From an uncultured Ruminococcus sp. (GTDB lineage: Bacteria; Bacillota; Clostridia; Oscillospirales; Acutalibacteraceae), in the NCBI GenBank assembly GCA_944412525.1, contig CALYBM010000008.1, positions 1-64,000 on the forward strand: a stretch of 64,000 nucleotides of DNA, given 5' to 3'. Below are positions 34,425 through 43,421 of the stretch, one piece after another. Made by a program: the position numbers and the translations under genes. Below the pieces are notes generated by a model, which saw only the letters and a program-made list of their open reading frames with translations, ran no database searches and had not been told where the DNA came from. Position 1 is the stretch's first letter. The number at the start of each line of letters is the position of its first letter.

Positions 34425-36590
34425 TTGGCATCTGACAATAAAAAGAAAAATGAAAAAACAAAAAACACAGTAAAATGGGATAATTTCCCCTATAACAATA
34501 GAGAGCTTAGCTGGATTGATTTTAACAAAAGGGTTCTTGAGGAAGCAATAAAAAAAGAAAACCCCATTATGGAAAGATGCAATTTTCTTTCAATAACGGC
34601 TTCAAACCTTGATGAATTCTTTATGGTAAGGGTGGCAGGCGTGCTCGATCAAATTCATCACGGAGTAAAGTCAAAGGATCCGTCAGGCTTGACGCCAAAG
34701 GAGGTTATGAGCCGCCTTTCCGAAAAGATCCACGATTTTGCAAAGAGGCAGTATGTTTGCTACAATCGCTCTGTAATACCGTCTTTGCGTGCAAACGGTA
34801 TTGTATTCAAGGATATTAATGATCTTAACGGTGACCAGCTTGCATTTATTAACGATTATTTCCGCAAGGTCGTATTTCCTGTTATTACGCCCATGGCAGT
34901 TGACACAAGCCGTCCGTTTCCGCTTCTCGCAAACAAAAGCCTTAACATTGCCGTAAGACTTACAAACGCCAAAAAGGAAGAATTTTTTGCAGTAGTACAG
35001 GTTCCTTCAATTTTGCCGAGGTTCCTTGAATTACCGTCAAGAGAAAACAGGGTATTTATCCTGCTTGAGAAGGTAATTGCTGCTCATTTAAACGAACTTT
35101 TCGAGCTTTACAACATAAAAGACCATGATGTATTCAGAATTACGCGAGATTCAGACCTTGACATTGATGAGGATACCGAGGATCTGATGGCAGAAATCAA
35201 AAAATCCATTCGTAAGCGCAAGAGGGGTGAACCCGTAAGGCTTGAGTTTTGCAAAAAATGTAATATAGAAATCAGAAATTTCCTTATCAATGCCCTTGAT
35301 GTAAACGAGGACGAAATATATTATCAGCACGGCCCTCTTGACCTTACATTCCTTTCAAAATTCGCAAGAATTAAGGACTGTGAAAAATTGTGCTTTGAGC
35401 CTATCGTCCCAGTTAATCCCCCGGCGGAATTTTACGGATACGATGATATTTTCGAGGCAATAAGAGAAAAAGACAGGCTTGTTCATCATCCGTACGAGAG
35501 CTTTGATGTTGTCGTTGATTTTGTCAAAAAAGCAGCTGTTGACCCAAAGGTACTTGCAATCAAACAAACGCTTTACCGTGTAAGCGGAAACTCACCTATT
35601 GTTGCCGCACTTATTAAGGCGTGCGAAAACGGCAAGCAGGTTACCGTACTTGTTGAGCTGAAAGCACGCTTTGACGAGGAAAACAATATCCAATGGGCAA
35701 ACAAGCTTGAAAAAGCCGGTTGTCATGTTATTTACGGACTTACAGGACTTAAAACGCACTGCAAAATCTGTCTTGTAGTACGCCGTGACGACGACGGAAT
35801 CAGACGCTATCTGCATATGGGTACAGGTAACTACAACGACAGCACGGCACGCTTTTACACAGACATCGGAATGTTTACCTGCCGTGAGGAATACGGTGTT
35901 GACGCATCATCTCTGTTTAATGTTCTCACAGGCTACTCGTTCCCTCCCGAATACAACAAGTTTATTGTTGCCCCCAACGGAATGAGAACATTTTTTGAGG
36001 CTATGATAATAAACGAAACTCAAAACGCAAAACTCGGACTTCCCGCAAAAATCACAGCCAAGGTAAACTCTCTTGTTGACCCTAATATAATAAAACTTTT
36101 GTATGATGCATCAAATGCAGGCGTTAAGGTAGAGCTTATTGTCAGAGGCATTTGCTGTCTTGTGCCGGAAGTAAAGGGCTTCAGCGAAAACATCAAGGTA
36201 ATTTCTATTGTCGGTCAGCTGCTTGAACACAGTCGAATCTTTATATTTGAAAACAACGGAAATCCTCAATATTATATGGGCAGTGCGGATTGGATGCCGA
36301 GAAATCTTGACAAGCGTGTTGAACTTGTATTCCCTGTCGAAGACGAGGATTTAAAAAAGCGTGTACAGGAAATTGTTACAATTATGTTTAAAGACACAAT
36401 CAATGCACGCAGACAGCACAGTGATATGACATATACTCCTGTTGAAAAGAGAGGCAAAAAACGCCTTAATTGTCAAAAATATTTTTCAAAGCTTGCTTTA
36501 AAGGCACAAAAAAATGCAATGAATGCAAACTATGCAAAAACAGTCGGAACTCCCGTTGTTCCGCTCAAGAAAGGTGAAGTTGAAGAATGA
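34425..36590 (+). CDS. ppk: Polyphosphate kinase 1
   Basis: 721 residues from a TTG at 34425 after GGCGGTGA; a longer frame from 34338 begins upstream of the transcript start. PPK1 reversibly builds polyphosphate from ATP. N-terminal domain 'NNRELSWIDFNKRVLEEA', 'FLSITASNLDEFFMVRVAG'. The two catalytic His are in 'GLKTHCK' and 'YLHMGTGNYN', 19 residues apart as in E. coli. 'YTDIGMFTCREEYG' and 'YYMGSADWMPRNLDKRVELV' are also typical. The tail after 'RQHSDMTYTPVEKRG' is Lys-rich. The stop overlaps the pfk start (ATGA), so the two are translationally coupled. Confidence 0.96.
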   Translation: MASDNKKKNEKTKNTVKWDNFPYNNRELSWIDFNKRVLEEAIKKENPIMERCNFLSITASNLDEFFMVRVAGVLDQIHHGVKSKDPSGLTPKEVMSRLSEKIHDFAKRQYVCYNRSVIPSLRANGIVFKDINDLNGDQLAFINDYFRKVVFPVITPMAVDTSRPFPLLANKSLNIAVRLTNAKKEEFFAVVQVPSILPRFLELPSRENRVFILLEKVIAAHLNELFELYNIKDHDVFRITRDSDLDIDEDTEDLMAEIKKSIRKRKRGEPVRLEFCKKCNIEIRNFLINALDVNEDEIYYQHGPLDLTFLSKFARIKDCEKLCFEPIVPVNPPAEFYGYDDIFEAIREKDRLVHHPYESFDVVVDFVKKAAVDPKVLAIKQTLYRVSGNSPIVAALIKACENGKQVTVLVELKARFDEENNIQWANKLEKAGCHVIYGLTGLKTHCKICLVVRRDDDGIRRYLHMGTGNYNDSTARFYTDIGMFTCREEYGVDASSLFNVLTGYSFPPEYNKFIVAPNGMRTFFEAMIINETQNAKLGLPAKITAKVNSLVDPNIIKLLYDASNAGVKVELIVRGICCLVPEVKGFSENIKVISIVGQLLEHSRIFIFENNGNPQYYMGSADWMPRNLDKRVELVFPVEDEDLKKRVQEIVTIMFKDTINARRQHSDMTYTPVEKRGKKRLNCQKYFSKLALKAQKNAMNANYAKTVGTPVVPLKKGEVEE

Positions 36591-37666
36591 AAAGAGTAGG
36601 TATTTTGACAAGCGGCGGTGATTGCCAAGGCTTAAACTCAACTATAAGAGCCGTTGCAAAAACACTGTATAATCACTACGGAACAGACGATGTTGAAATA
36701 ATCGGAATTATCGACGGCTACAGAGGACTGATTTACGGAGAATACAAAAGAATGAAACCCGAAAACTTTTCGGGTATTCTGACTATGGGAGGTACAATTC
36801 TCGGCACATCAAGACAGCCGTTTAAATTAATGCGTGTTATCGACGAAAACAGCGTCGATAAGGTTGCGTCCATGAAAAAAAATTACAAAAAGCTTAATCT
36901 TGACTGTCTCGTTGTTCTCGGCGGAAACGGTACTCAAAAAACAGCTAATCTGCTACGAGAGGAGGGGCTGAATGTAGTTTCGCTTCCTAAGACAATAGAT
37001 AATGACCTTTGGGGAACCGATATTACATTTGGCTTTCAAAGTGCAGTTGATATAGCTACACATGTTATCGACTGTATCCACACAACGGCCACCTCGCACG
37101 GCAGAGTGTTTATTGTTGAGGTTATGGGGCATAAGGTCGGCTGGTTAACGCTTTATGCAGGCATTGCCGGAGGAGCGGACATTATTCTTATTCCCGAAAT
37201 TCCGTATGACATTAACTCGGTTGTAAAAACGATAAAGTCACGCACGGCAAAGGGCAAAAACTTTTCAATTCTCGCTGTAGCTGAGGGCGCCATATCCAAA
37301 GAGCTTGCCGCACTTCCGAAAAAGCAAAAAAAGGCGGCAATAGCTCAGATGAAATACCCCTCTATCTCCTACAAAATTGCCGCTGAAATCGAAAATGCCA
37401 CTGGTCAGGAAACAAGGGTTACCGTTCCTGGTCATTTTCAAAGAGGCGGAAGCCCCGACGCGTTTGACCGCGTTATTTCCACACGCTTCGGTGCGGCGGC
37501 AGCCCAGCTTATTATTGATAAAAACTACGGAAATATGGTTGCGATGTATAACAATAAGGTCGTAGCTGTTCCGCTTGAAGAAATTGCGGGAAAGCTTAAA
37601 ACAGTTCCAGTAGATTGCGAAGAAATCAAAACTGCCAAAGCATTGGGTATTTCATTCGGCGACTGA
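36587..37666 (+). CDS. pfkA: 6-phosphofructokinase (group III-like)
   Basis: 359 residues. It phosphorylates fructose 6-phosphate. 'VGILTSGGDCQGLNSTIRAV', 'IIGIIDGYRGLIYGEY', 'GGTILGTSRQPF', 'VVLGGNGTQKTANLL', 'LPKTIDNDLWGTDITFGFQS', 'VEVMGHKVGWLTLYAGIAGG', 'VPGHFQRGGSPDAFDRV'. At the phosphoryl-donor positions it has Gly (as in ATP enzymes, E. coli 104) and Lys in PKTIDND (as in PPi enzymes, E. coli 124). This is the mixed pattern of actinobacterial/clostridial group III. ATP is the likely donor, but sequence alone cannot prove it. It overlaps ppk by 4 bases. Confidence 0.93.
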   Translation: MKRVGILTSGGDCQGLNSTIRAVAKTLYNHYGTDDVEIIGIIDGYRGLIYGEYKRMKPENFSGILTMGGTILGTSRQPFKLMRVIDENSVDKVASMKKNYKKLNLDCLVVLGGNGTQKTANLLREEGLNVVSLPKTIDNDLWGTDITFGFQSAVDIATHVIDCIHTTATSHGRVFIVEVMGHKVGWLTLYAGIAGGADIILIPEIPYDINSVVKTIKSRTAKGKNFSILAVAEGAISKELAALPKKQKKAAIAQMKYPSISYKIAAEIENATGQETRVTVPGHFQRGGSPDAFDRVISTRFGAAAAQLIIDKNYGNMVAMYNNKVVAVPLEEIAGKLKTVPVDCEEIKTAKALGISFGD

Positions 37667-37699
37667 AAATTCTAACTGTAAGTCATATATAATTAAAAG

Positions 37700-37733
37700 C
37701 GGCTGTTTCATAATGAAACAGCCGTTAATTTTT
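37700..37733. terminator. Bidirectional terminator between pfk and trpS
   Basis: 11-bp perfect stem CGGCTGTTTCA/TGAAACAGCCG (37700-37710, 37714-37724) with a TAA loop; T or A runs on both sides. Confidence 0.85.
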
Positions 37734-37747
37734 GTATTTTAGGTTTA

Positions 37748-38749
37748 TCAAAGAATAAAACCTATTTTTTTCATTACCTTGCCCAATGTGCGGCTGCTGA
37801 TTTTGAGAGCTATATCATCGGCTTTTCTGTAGCACTCCTCAAGATATGCCTTGTCCTTGATAAGCTTTTCGTAACGCTCACGAATAGGTCTGAGCGTTTC
37901 AATAACTGCCTCTCCTACAGCTGTCTTAAAGTCGCCGTAGCCCTTACCGTCAAAATCATGCTCTATCTGCTCATACGACAAGCCTGTTACTGCACTGTAA
38001 ATAGCCATAAGGTTGTTTACACCGTCCTTACCGTCCGCATATCTCACGCAAGCCTCGCTGTCAGTTACAGCCCTTTTAAATTTTTTCATAATCAGTTCGG
38101 GAGCATCAAGGAGATGAACACAGCCGTTCACATTCTCGTCTGACTTGCTCATCTTCTTTGTAGGATCCTGAAGGCTCATTACCCTTGCACCGTTCTTCGG
38201 AATAAATCCGTCGGGAATCTTAAATACATTTCCGTAAAGTCCGTTGAAACGCTCAGCAATATTTCTGGTGATTTCAATATGTTGTTTTTGGTCTGCACCT
38301 ACCGGAACCTTGTCGGCCTGATAAAGTAGGATATCTGCCGCCATAAGTACGGGATAAGTAAACAAACCTGCGTTTATATTATCGGCGTGCTTTGCACTTT
38401 TGTCCTTAAACTGCGTCATTCTCGACAGCTCGCCGAACTGGGTATAACAGCTCAGTGCCCATGAAAGCTCGGCGTGGGTATGCACATGACTTTGAATAAA
38501 GAAAATGCTCTTTTCTACATCAATACCGCAAGCCATGATAGAAGCATACGCGTCAAGTATATTTTTTCTCAACACAGACGGTTCCTGTCTTACTGTGATG
38601 GTGTGCAAATCTGCAAGTGCGTAAATGCAGTTATATTCATCCTGCATGGTTACCCAGTTGCGAATCGCACCGAGGTAATTTCCGAGTGTGATAGTTCCGC
38701 TTGGCTGTATTGCACTGAATACAACCTCTTTTTTCTTTTCGTTTTCCAT
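37748..38749 (-). CDS. trpS: Tryptophanyl-tRNA synthetase
   Basis: 333 residues, normal length for a class Ic enzyme. 'FSAIQPSGTITLGNYLGAIR' has the HIGH-like TLGNYLG motif, then 'YALADLHTITV', 'YPVLMAADILLYQADKVPVG', 'DQKQHIEITRNIAERFN' and the KMSKS loop 'KKMSKSDENVNGCV'. It charges tRNA-Trp with tryptophan. GGAGGAATTGACAC lies before the ATG. No T-box is seen upstream; the gene follows the aminotransferase gene after 54 bases without a terminator and may be co-transcribed. Confidence 0.97.
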   Translation of the reverse strand: MENEKKKEVVFSAIQPSGTITLGNYLGAIRNWVTMQDEYNCIYALADLHTITVRQEPSVLRKNILDAYASIMACGIDVEKSIFFIQSHVHTHAELSWALSCYTQFGELSRMTQFKDKSAKHADNINAGLFTYPVLMAADILLYQADKVPVGADQKQHIEITRNIAERFNGLYGNVFKIPDGFIPKNGARVMSLQDPTKKMSKSDENVNGCVHLLDAPELIMKKFKRAVTDSEACVRYADGKDGVNNLMAIYSAVTGLSYEQIEHDFDGKGYGDFKTAVGEAVIETLRPIRERYEKLIKDKAYLEECYRKADDIALKISSRTLGKVMKKIGFIL

Positions 38750-38803
38750 GTGTCAATTCCTCCGTAATATCGTTTTATATCGTTTAAATTAGTTAAATCT
38801 TTA

Positions 38804-39988
38804 TCACCAATTATTAGCTATTTCTCCAAGTATTTTTATACCCTTTTCAAGCTGTTCATCGGTAGGCGTCGAAAAGTTGATTCTAAAACTGTTGCAAGCT
38901 TCGCTTTCATCAGTCAAAAATGCGTTTCCCGGAACGACGCAAACCTTATTTTCAACAGCTTTTTTGCAAAATTCAAGCATATCAATATTTTGAGGCAGGT
39001 CACACCAAATAAACAAACCTCCGTCGATTTTGTTATAGGAAATTGCGGGAGCACAATATTTGTCAAGCAAATCCATACAATACCGAGCCTTTTTGGTGTA
39101 AATTTGACGAAGTTTTGCAAGGTGAGCATTAAAATCATACTTCGTGATAAACTCGTTGCAGACATACTGTGACCAAATATTTGTGTGAACATCGCTTGCC
39201 TGCTTGCAAACAACAAGCTTTTGAAAAAGCGGCTTTGGGCAAATACAGTATGCAACTCTCATTCCCGGTGAGATAACCTTTGAGAAAGAACCTGCGTAAA
39301 TTACAATTCCGTCCTCATCGAGAGATTTTATATTGGGAACATACTCGCCGCTGTAACGCAAATCACCGTACGGATTATCCTCAAGAATAAGCACTCCGTA
39401 CTTTTTTGCGAGTGCGTATACTTTCTTTCTTTTTTCAAGACTCATTGTCACCGACGACGGATTTTGAAAATTCGGAATAGTGTAAATAAACTTTGCTTTT
39501 GGATTGTTTTTAAGTGCAGTTTCAAGGTCCTCCACACTCATACCGTCACTCTCGACCTTAACACCGACAAGCCTTGCATTATAGCTGCGAAAAGTGTTCA
39601 GCGAGCCGATAAACGACGGAGCCTCGCAAATAACGACATCTCCCTCATTAAGCAATGCTTTTGAACACAAGTCCATTATCTGCTGTGCTCCCGATGTAAT
39701 TAAAACATCGTCAGACTCGCTGCCCGTATTATGTTCTTCTTTCATATACCGAGAAATTGTTTTTCTCAGCGGAGTGTAACCCTCGCTCACACTGTACTGC
39801 AAAACCGAAATAGGATTGTTCTTTAATACATCGGCAGAAATCTGTTCAATCTCATTTACAGGGAATGCATCCGGAGACGGATTGCCTGCCGAAAGCGAAA
39901 CAACCTCGGGGTCTGCCGCGTATTTAAAAATTTCTCTTATTGCACTGGGCTTAAGATTTGATACTCTGTCAGAAAATTTATATTCCAT
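38804..39988 (-). CDS. PLP-dependent aminotransferase, class I (2-aminoadipate/aromatic type)
   Basis: 394 residues, fold type I. 'VVSLSAGNPSPDAFPVNEIE', 'QYSVSEGYTPLRKTISRYM', 'LITSGAQQIMDLCSKALLNE', 'YTIPNFQNPSSVTMSLEKR', 'LILEDNPYGDLRYSGEYVP'. The PLP Lys is in 'YAGSFSKVISPGMRVAYC', and the substrate Arg is near 'FRINFSTP'. These features match the LysN/ARO8/MocR-type aminotransferase group without the N-terminal GntR domain. Substrate probably an aromatic or 2-aminoadipate-like amino acid; not certain. The promoter carries a perfect palindrome. The gene is upstream of trpS on the same strand. Confidence 0.88.
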   Translation of the reverse strand: MEYKFSDRVSNLKPSAIREIFKYAADPEVVSLSAGNPSPDAFPVNEIEQISADVLKNNPISVLQYSVSEGYTPLRKTISRYMKEEHNTGSESDDVLITSGAQQIMDLCSKALLNEGDVVICEAPSFIGSLNTFRSYNARLVGVKVESDGMSVEDLETALKNNPKAKFIYTIPNFQNPSSVTMSLEKRKKVYALAKKYGVLILEDNPYGDLRYSGEYVPNIKSLDEDGIVIYAGSFSKVISPGMRVAYCICPKPLFQKLVVCKQASDVHTNIWSQYVCNEFITKYDFNAHLAKLRQIYTKKARYCMDLLDKYCAPAISYNKIDGGLFIWCDLPQNIDMLEFCKKAVENKVCVVPGNAFLTDESEACNSFRINFSTPTDEQLEKGIKILGEIANNW

Positions 39989-40023
39989 TTTATCCCTCTT
40001 CTTCTGTCTTACATCTATCTATC

Positions 40024-40063
40024 ATTTTATCACGAATTACAGCTATATTCAAGCAATATAGCT
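40024..40063 (-). promoter_or_regulatory. Promoter with palindromic operator for the aminotransferase gene
   Basis: Minus strand: TTGAAT (40047-40052), 17-base spacer, TAAAAT (40024-40029). A perfect 9-bp palindrome AGCTATATT (40041-40049) / AATATAGCT (40055-40063) with a 5-base centre covers the -35 box. It fits a repressor or activator site. Confidence 0.6.
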
Positions 40064-40113
40064 TTGTATCAGCCCTAAAAAAATCAGTTTGGTTAAAAAA
40101 ATGTAAATTTGTA

Positions 40114-40142
40114 TTGTTTTAAGGGGGTAAATGTAGTATAAT
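40114..40142 (+). promoter_or_regulatory. Promoter of the DHHW gene
   Basis: TTGTTT (40114-40119), 17-base spacer, TATAAT (40137-40142); about 60 bases of leader before the ATG at 40212. Confidence 0.6.
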
Positions 40143-40211
40143 TAAAATGCATTACTTTACTATAATTTGTTTTACAACATCTATTTGACTAACATATATG
40201 GGAGAATTACC

Positions 40212-41495
40212 ATGAGTAAACGCAATGATTACGATTACTTTAATTTAGATAACTTTGATGACGGATACGACAGCAGAGACTATCGCCGCCGTCAGCCTGA
40301 GCGCAGACAGGGCTCTTACAACAGGCGGCCTGTCTATAGCTCTGCTTCCCGACGCAGAAACAACAAAAGACGCACCCGCAACCGAATTATAATGGTAAGC
40401 TGCGGAATACTTATTATTATACTGATTATCGTAGCCATATCATCTGTTTTTAGAGGTTGTTTCGGCACAGAACCGACGAGTGCTTCTGTTTCGACCGAAA
40501 CTAAGCCGTCAAACAATGTGCAAACTACCACTGCGCCGCAAACGACTAAGGAAGATGACCTTTCCCCCGCGTATTTTAAAACTCCTAAGATTGAGGACGA
40601 CAACACAAACGGCACAATGTCTTACGGCATATATGTTTGGAACAAAAAAGCCTACGAGCTGTTTGGAAGCGATGATGAGAGGGCTAAAAACTACGCCGAC
40701 ACAATTAACGGCTTTGCTGAAAAGCTAAACGGCATCAAGGTTTATGATATGGTAATTCCAAACCATACCGAGATGGGTCTGCCGCAAAGGCTGAAAGACA
40801 GCGATGCTCCGTCGTCATCTCAGGCCGAAAATATAAAAAGTATTTATGCCAATTTATCTGACAATGTGACTGCCGTAAATGCATACAATTACCTTGCAGA
40901 CCACAATGATGAGTACATCTACTTTGGCTCTGACCACCACTGGACGGGGCGCGGAGCTTACTATGCATACGCCGCGTTTGCAAAATCCAACGGTCTTGAT
41001 GTTCTTTCGCTTGATGACTGCACCGAACAAAAAATCGAGGGCTTTACGGGAACATTTTCAAACACTGTAAGCGGTCTTGACACCGATACTGTTCACTACT
41101 GGGAATTTCCGTACAATGTTACAATGAATATTACCGATGCAAACGGTAATGTGAGCACATATACAAGCCCTTACTATCAGTACGCCGAAGCAGGCACATT
41201 GACATACGGTGTATTCATTGTAGGCGACAATCCTCTTACCGTTTTAAGTTCCGATTCGGAAAAAGCAAAGGAAGGCAAAAAAATTGCCGTTGTTAAGGAA
41301 AGCTACGGAAACGCTTTTGTCCCCTATCTTACCTACAATTACGATGAAGTTCATGTTATTGATTTTCGTTCATTCAGCGGAAACCTTGTTTCCTACTGTC
41401 AGGAAAACGGTATAGACGAGGTACTGTTCCTCAACGGCATTATGAGTGCAAATACTCAGATTCAGCTTGACAGTATGAGCGGGCTGTTCGACTGA
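40212..41495 (+). CDS. DHHW family membrane-anchored protein
   Basis: 427 residues from the ATG at 40212 (MSKRNDYDYF, after GGAGAA); the frame from 40167 is longer but lacks a site. A charged Arg/Tyr/Asp-rich cytoplasmic N-terminus (about 1-65) is followed by one membrane helix (about 70-92) and a Thr/Ser/Pro linker. An extracytoplasmic domain follows with 'YIYFGSDHHWTGRGAYYAYA', the DHHW motif. 'VVKESYGNAFVPYLTYNYDE' and 'VHVIDFR' also fit. DHHW proteins are distant relatives of AlgX/AlgJ SGNH-type polymer acetyltransferases. No MBOAT partner or polysaccharide genes lie nearby, so the substrate is unknown. Confidence 0.85.
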   Translation: MSKRNDYDYFNLDNFDDGYDSRDYRRRQPERRQGSYNRRPVYSSASRRRNNKRRTRNRIIMVSCGILIIILIIVAISSVFRGCFGTEPTSASVSTETKPSNNVQTTTAPQTTKEDDLSPAYFKTPKIEDDNTNGTMSYGIYVWNKKAYELFGSDDERAKNYADTINGFAEKLNGIKVYDMVIPNHTEMGLPQRLKDSDAPSSSQAENIKSIYANLSDNVTAVNAYNYLADHNDEYIYFGSDHHWTGRGAYYAYAAFAKSNGLDVLSLDDCTEQKIEGFTGTFSNTVSGLDTDTVHYWEFPYNVTMNITDANGNVSTYTSPYYQYAEAGTLTYGVFIVGDNPLTVLSSDSEKAKEGKKIAVVKESYGNAFVPYLTYNYDEVHVIDFRSFSGNLVSYCQENGIDEVLFLNGIMSANTQIQLDSMSGLFD

Positions 41496-41535
41496 TACTA
41501 AATTATAAATTAAAACTACGAAAGGAGGCGACGGT

Positions 41536-42231
41536 ATGATAGCAGAAAAGGTAAAAGTCAGCTTGTTCGGGAAAATAAGCAGTAACCTGCGTTCTGCCTA
41601 TATAAGCTCATCAAATATACAAAACAAAAGTGCTTATGTTGTATCACGCAGAAAACTGCCCGAATACTTTGACGGTATAGTCATAGCCGTTGCCGAATTT
41701 GAGGGACTTGACGGGGAAAGAGCAGTTGTTGCACCGCTCGGAGAAATTTTTTATGAGCCTGAGCTGAGAAAGCTTTTTACAAGGCTTAAAAATGTTACTC
41801 TGAAATCAATCAGCTGTCTTTACGAAAAATCCTGCGGAGCAATAATCTTTTATAAAACTAAGCAAAACACCAAAATCCTGCTTGTAAAAAACAACAAGGG
41901 AAGATATTGGAGTTTTCCAAAAGGTCACGTTGAGTACGGAGAAAACGAACAGCAAACCGCTATTCGGGAAATTAAAGAGGAAACAGGCCTTGATGTAGTT
42001 ATTTTTGACGGTTTTAGGGAAATCAGTGAGTATTGTCCGTTTGGTAAAATCCGAAAGCGTGTTATTTTCTTTTTGGCACAGGCATTTACCGATAATGTTA
42101 AGATACAGGAAGAGGAAATTGACAGCTACATCTGGGTTGATCTTCAGCAAGCACGAAAATTATGCTCTTACGAAAACGATTTGCGTATAATTGAAAAAGC
42201 CGAAACGGCAATTCATTTAATGAGAAACTAA
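41536..42231 (+). CDS. Nudix hydrolase with an N-terminal extension
   Basis: 231 residues. The Nudix domain covers about 100-231, with the box 'GHVEYGENEQQTAIREIKEE' continuing 'TGLDVVI'. The preceding 'YWSFPKG' resembles Ap4A/dinucleoside polyphosphate hydrolases. The first roughly 95 residues ('YVVSRRKLPEYFDGIVIAVA', 'RAVVAPLGEIFYEPELRKLF') form a separate unit that I do not recognise with certainty; it may relate to small clostridial inorganic-pyrophosphatase-like domains. Probably cleaves a nucleotide polyphosphate in the cytoplasm. AAAGGAGG precedes the ATG; 40 bases after the DHHW gene. Confidence 0.85.
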   Translation: MIAEKVKVSLFGKISSNLRSAYISSSNIQNKSAYVVSRRKLPEYFDGIVIAVAEFEGLDGERAVVAPLGEIFYEPELRKLFTRLKNVTLKSISCLYEKSCGAIIFYKTKQNTKILLVKNNKGRYWSFPKGHVEYGENEQQTAIREIKEETGLDVVIFDGFREISEYCPFGKIRKRVIFFLAQAFTDNVKIQEEEIDSYIWVDLQQARKLCSYENDLRIIEKAETAIHLMRN

Positions 42232-42246
42232 TTATGGGGTAATTGG

Positions 42247-42275
42247 GGTACACTTGATGTGTGCCTCTTTTTTAT
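42247..42275 (+). terminator. Terminator after the Nudix gene
   Basis: GGTACAC (42247-42253) pairs with GTGTGCC (42259-42265) including one G-T pair, then TCTTTTTTT. Confidence 0.7.
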
Positions 42276-42564
42276 TTTGTTGAGGTCGTTAAAATATTGT
42301 CAATTTGCACAAATAAGTCTGATATTAAAAATATGATAAGATGTTTAAATCAAGAGAATTTTATGCTAAATACCCAAAAAATAGTATAATTTTTATTGAA
42401 AACGCAAATTTTTCTTTATTTATATTATCTAAATAACCAAAGATTTAATTAATTTTTTTGTTGTTTTTCTACTGTACTAACCTAATTTATTATTGTATAA
42501 TATAACCATAGCAAATTACATATGCTATAAACAATAACACCTTATATGAAAGGGGAAAAAATAA
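42276..42564 (+). promoter_or_regulatory. AT-rich gap with promoter for the kinase gene
   Basis: About 290 bases without a gene. Near its end TATAAT (42496-42501) has a weak -35 TGTACT (42473-42478) at 17 bases. GAAAGGGG precedes the ATG at 42565. Nothing else is recognised. Confidence 0.45.
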
Positions 42565-43314
42565 ATGAAACTTGATAATGTTCTTGCTCAGAGAAAAAAC
42601 AAAACTATCTACAAGGACGGTGACTTTGCCGTTAAGGTCTTTGACGAAACCTTCCCGAAGTCTGACATTTTAAACGAGGCTCTCAATCAGGCGAGAGTTG
42701 AAGAAACAGGTCTTAATATTCCGAAAGTGGAGGAAGTCAAGAAGATTGACGGCAAGTGGGCGATTGTTTCAACATATATCGAAGGCAAAACTCTTGCAAC
42801 ACTTATGCAGGAAAATCCCGATAAGACCGATGAGTATCTTGAACTTTTTGTTGATATCCAGATTAATATCCTCAACAAAAAAGCTCCGTTACTCAACAAG
42901 TTAAAGGATAAAATGAGCAGAAAGATTGACGAAACCGATCTTGACGCTACTACAAGATATGAACTTCACACCCGTTTGCAGGGAATGCCTAAGCACGCAA
43001 AGGTTTGTCACGGCGACTTTAACCCCAGCAACGTTATTATAGCTCCTGACGGTACTCCGTTTGTGCTTGACTGGTCACACGCAACACAGGGCAACGGCTC
43101 TGCCGACGCCGCAAGAACATATCTTTTGTTCCGCCTCAACAAACAGGACGATCTTGCTGAAAAGTATCTGAAGCTTTTCTGCGATAAGACAGATACTGCA
43201 CGCCAGTATGTAAACGAATGGCTTCCGATTGTAGCTGCTTCGCAGTCCGTAAAGGGCAAACCCGAAGAACGTGAATTTTTACTTTCGTGGGTCAATGTGT
43301 GCGACTATCAGTAA
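42565..43314 (+). CDS. Aminoglycoside phosphotransferase/choline-kinase-like protein
   Basis: 249 residues, single-domain APH fold. The N-lobe has 'FAVKVF' with the ATP-binding Lys. The catalytic Brenner motif is 'VCHGDFNPSNVII' (about 149-161), followed by the metal-binding 'FVLDWSHATQGNG'. The family includes aminoglycoside, choline and fructosamine kinases; without close pattern matches to any resistance enzyme I do not infer resistance. 'HGDFNPSNV' is typical of small-molecule kinases of the choline/fructosamine side. Single gene between its own promoter and a strong terminator. Confidence 0.85.
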   Translation: MKLDNVLAQRKNKTIYKDGDFAVKVFDETFPKSDILNEALNQARVEETGLNIPKVEEVKKIDGKWAIVSTYIEGKTLATLMQENPDKTDEYLELFVDIQINILNKKAPLLNKLKDKMSRKIDETDLDATTRYELHTRLQGMPKHAKVCHGDFNPSNVIIAPDGTPFVLDWSHATQGNGSADAARTYLLFRLNKQDDLAEKYLKLFCDKTDTARQYVNEWLPIVAASQSVKGKPEEREFLLSWVNVCDYQ

Positions 43315-43380
43315 TAAATAAGAAAATCAACTGAAAAATTTATCCTCTTAATATTAGTTTATTGACATAAAATCTAACAA

Positions 43381-43421
43381 AACACGCCCCTGCGACTAAT
43401 TGTTGCAGGGGCGTGTTTTTA
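43381..43421. terminator. Bidirectional terminator between convergent genes
   Basis: 13-bp GC-rich stem AACACGCCCCTGC/GCAGGGGCGTGTT (43381-43393, 43405-43417) with T or A runs at both ends. Confidence 0.9.
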
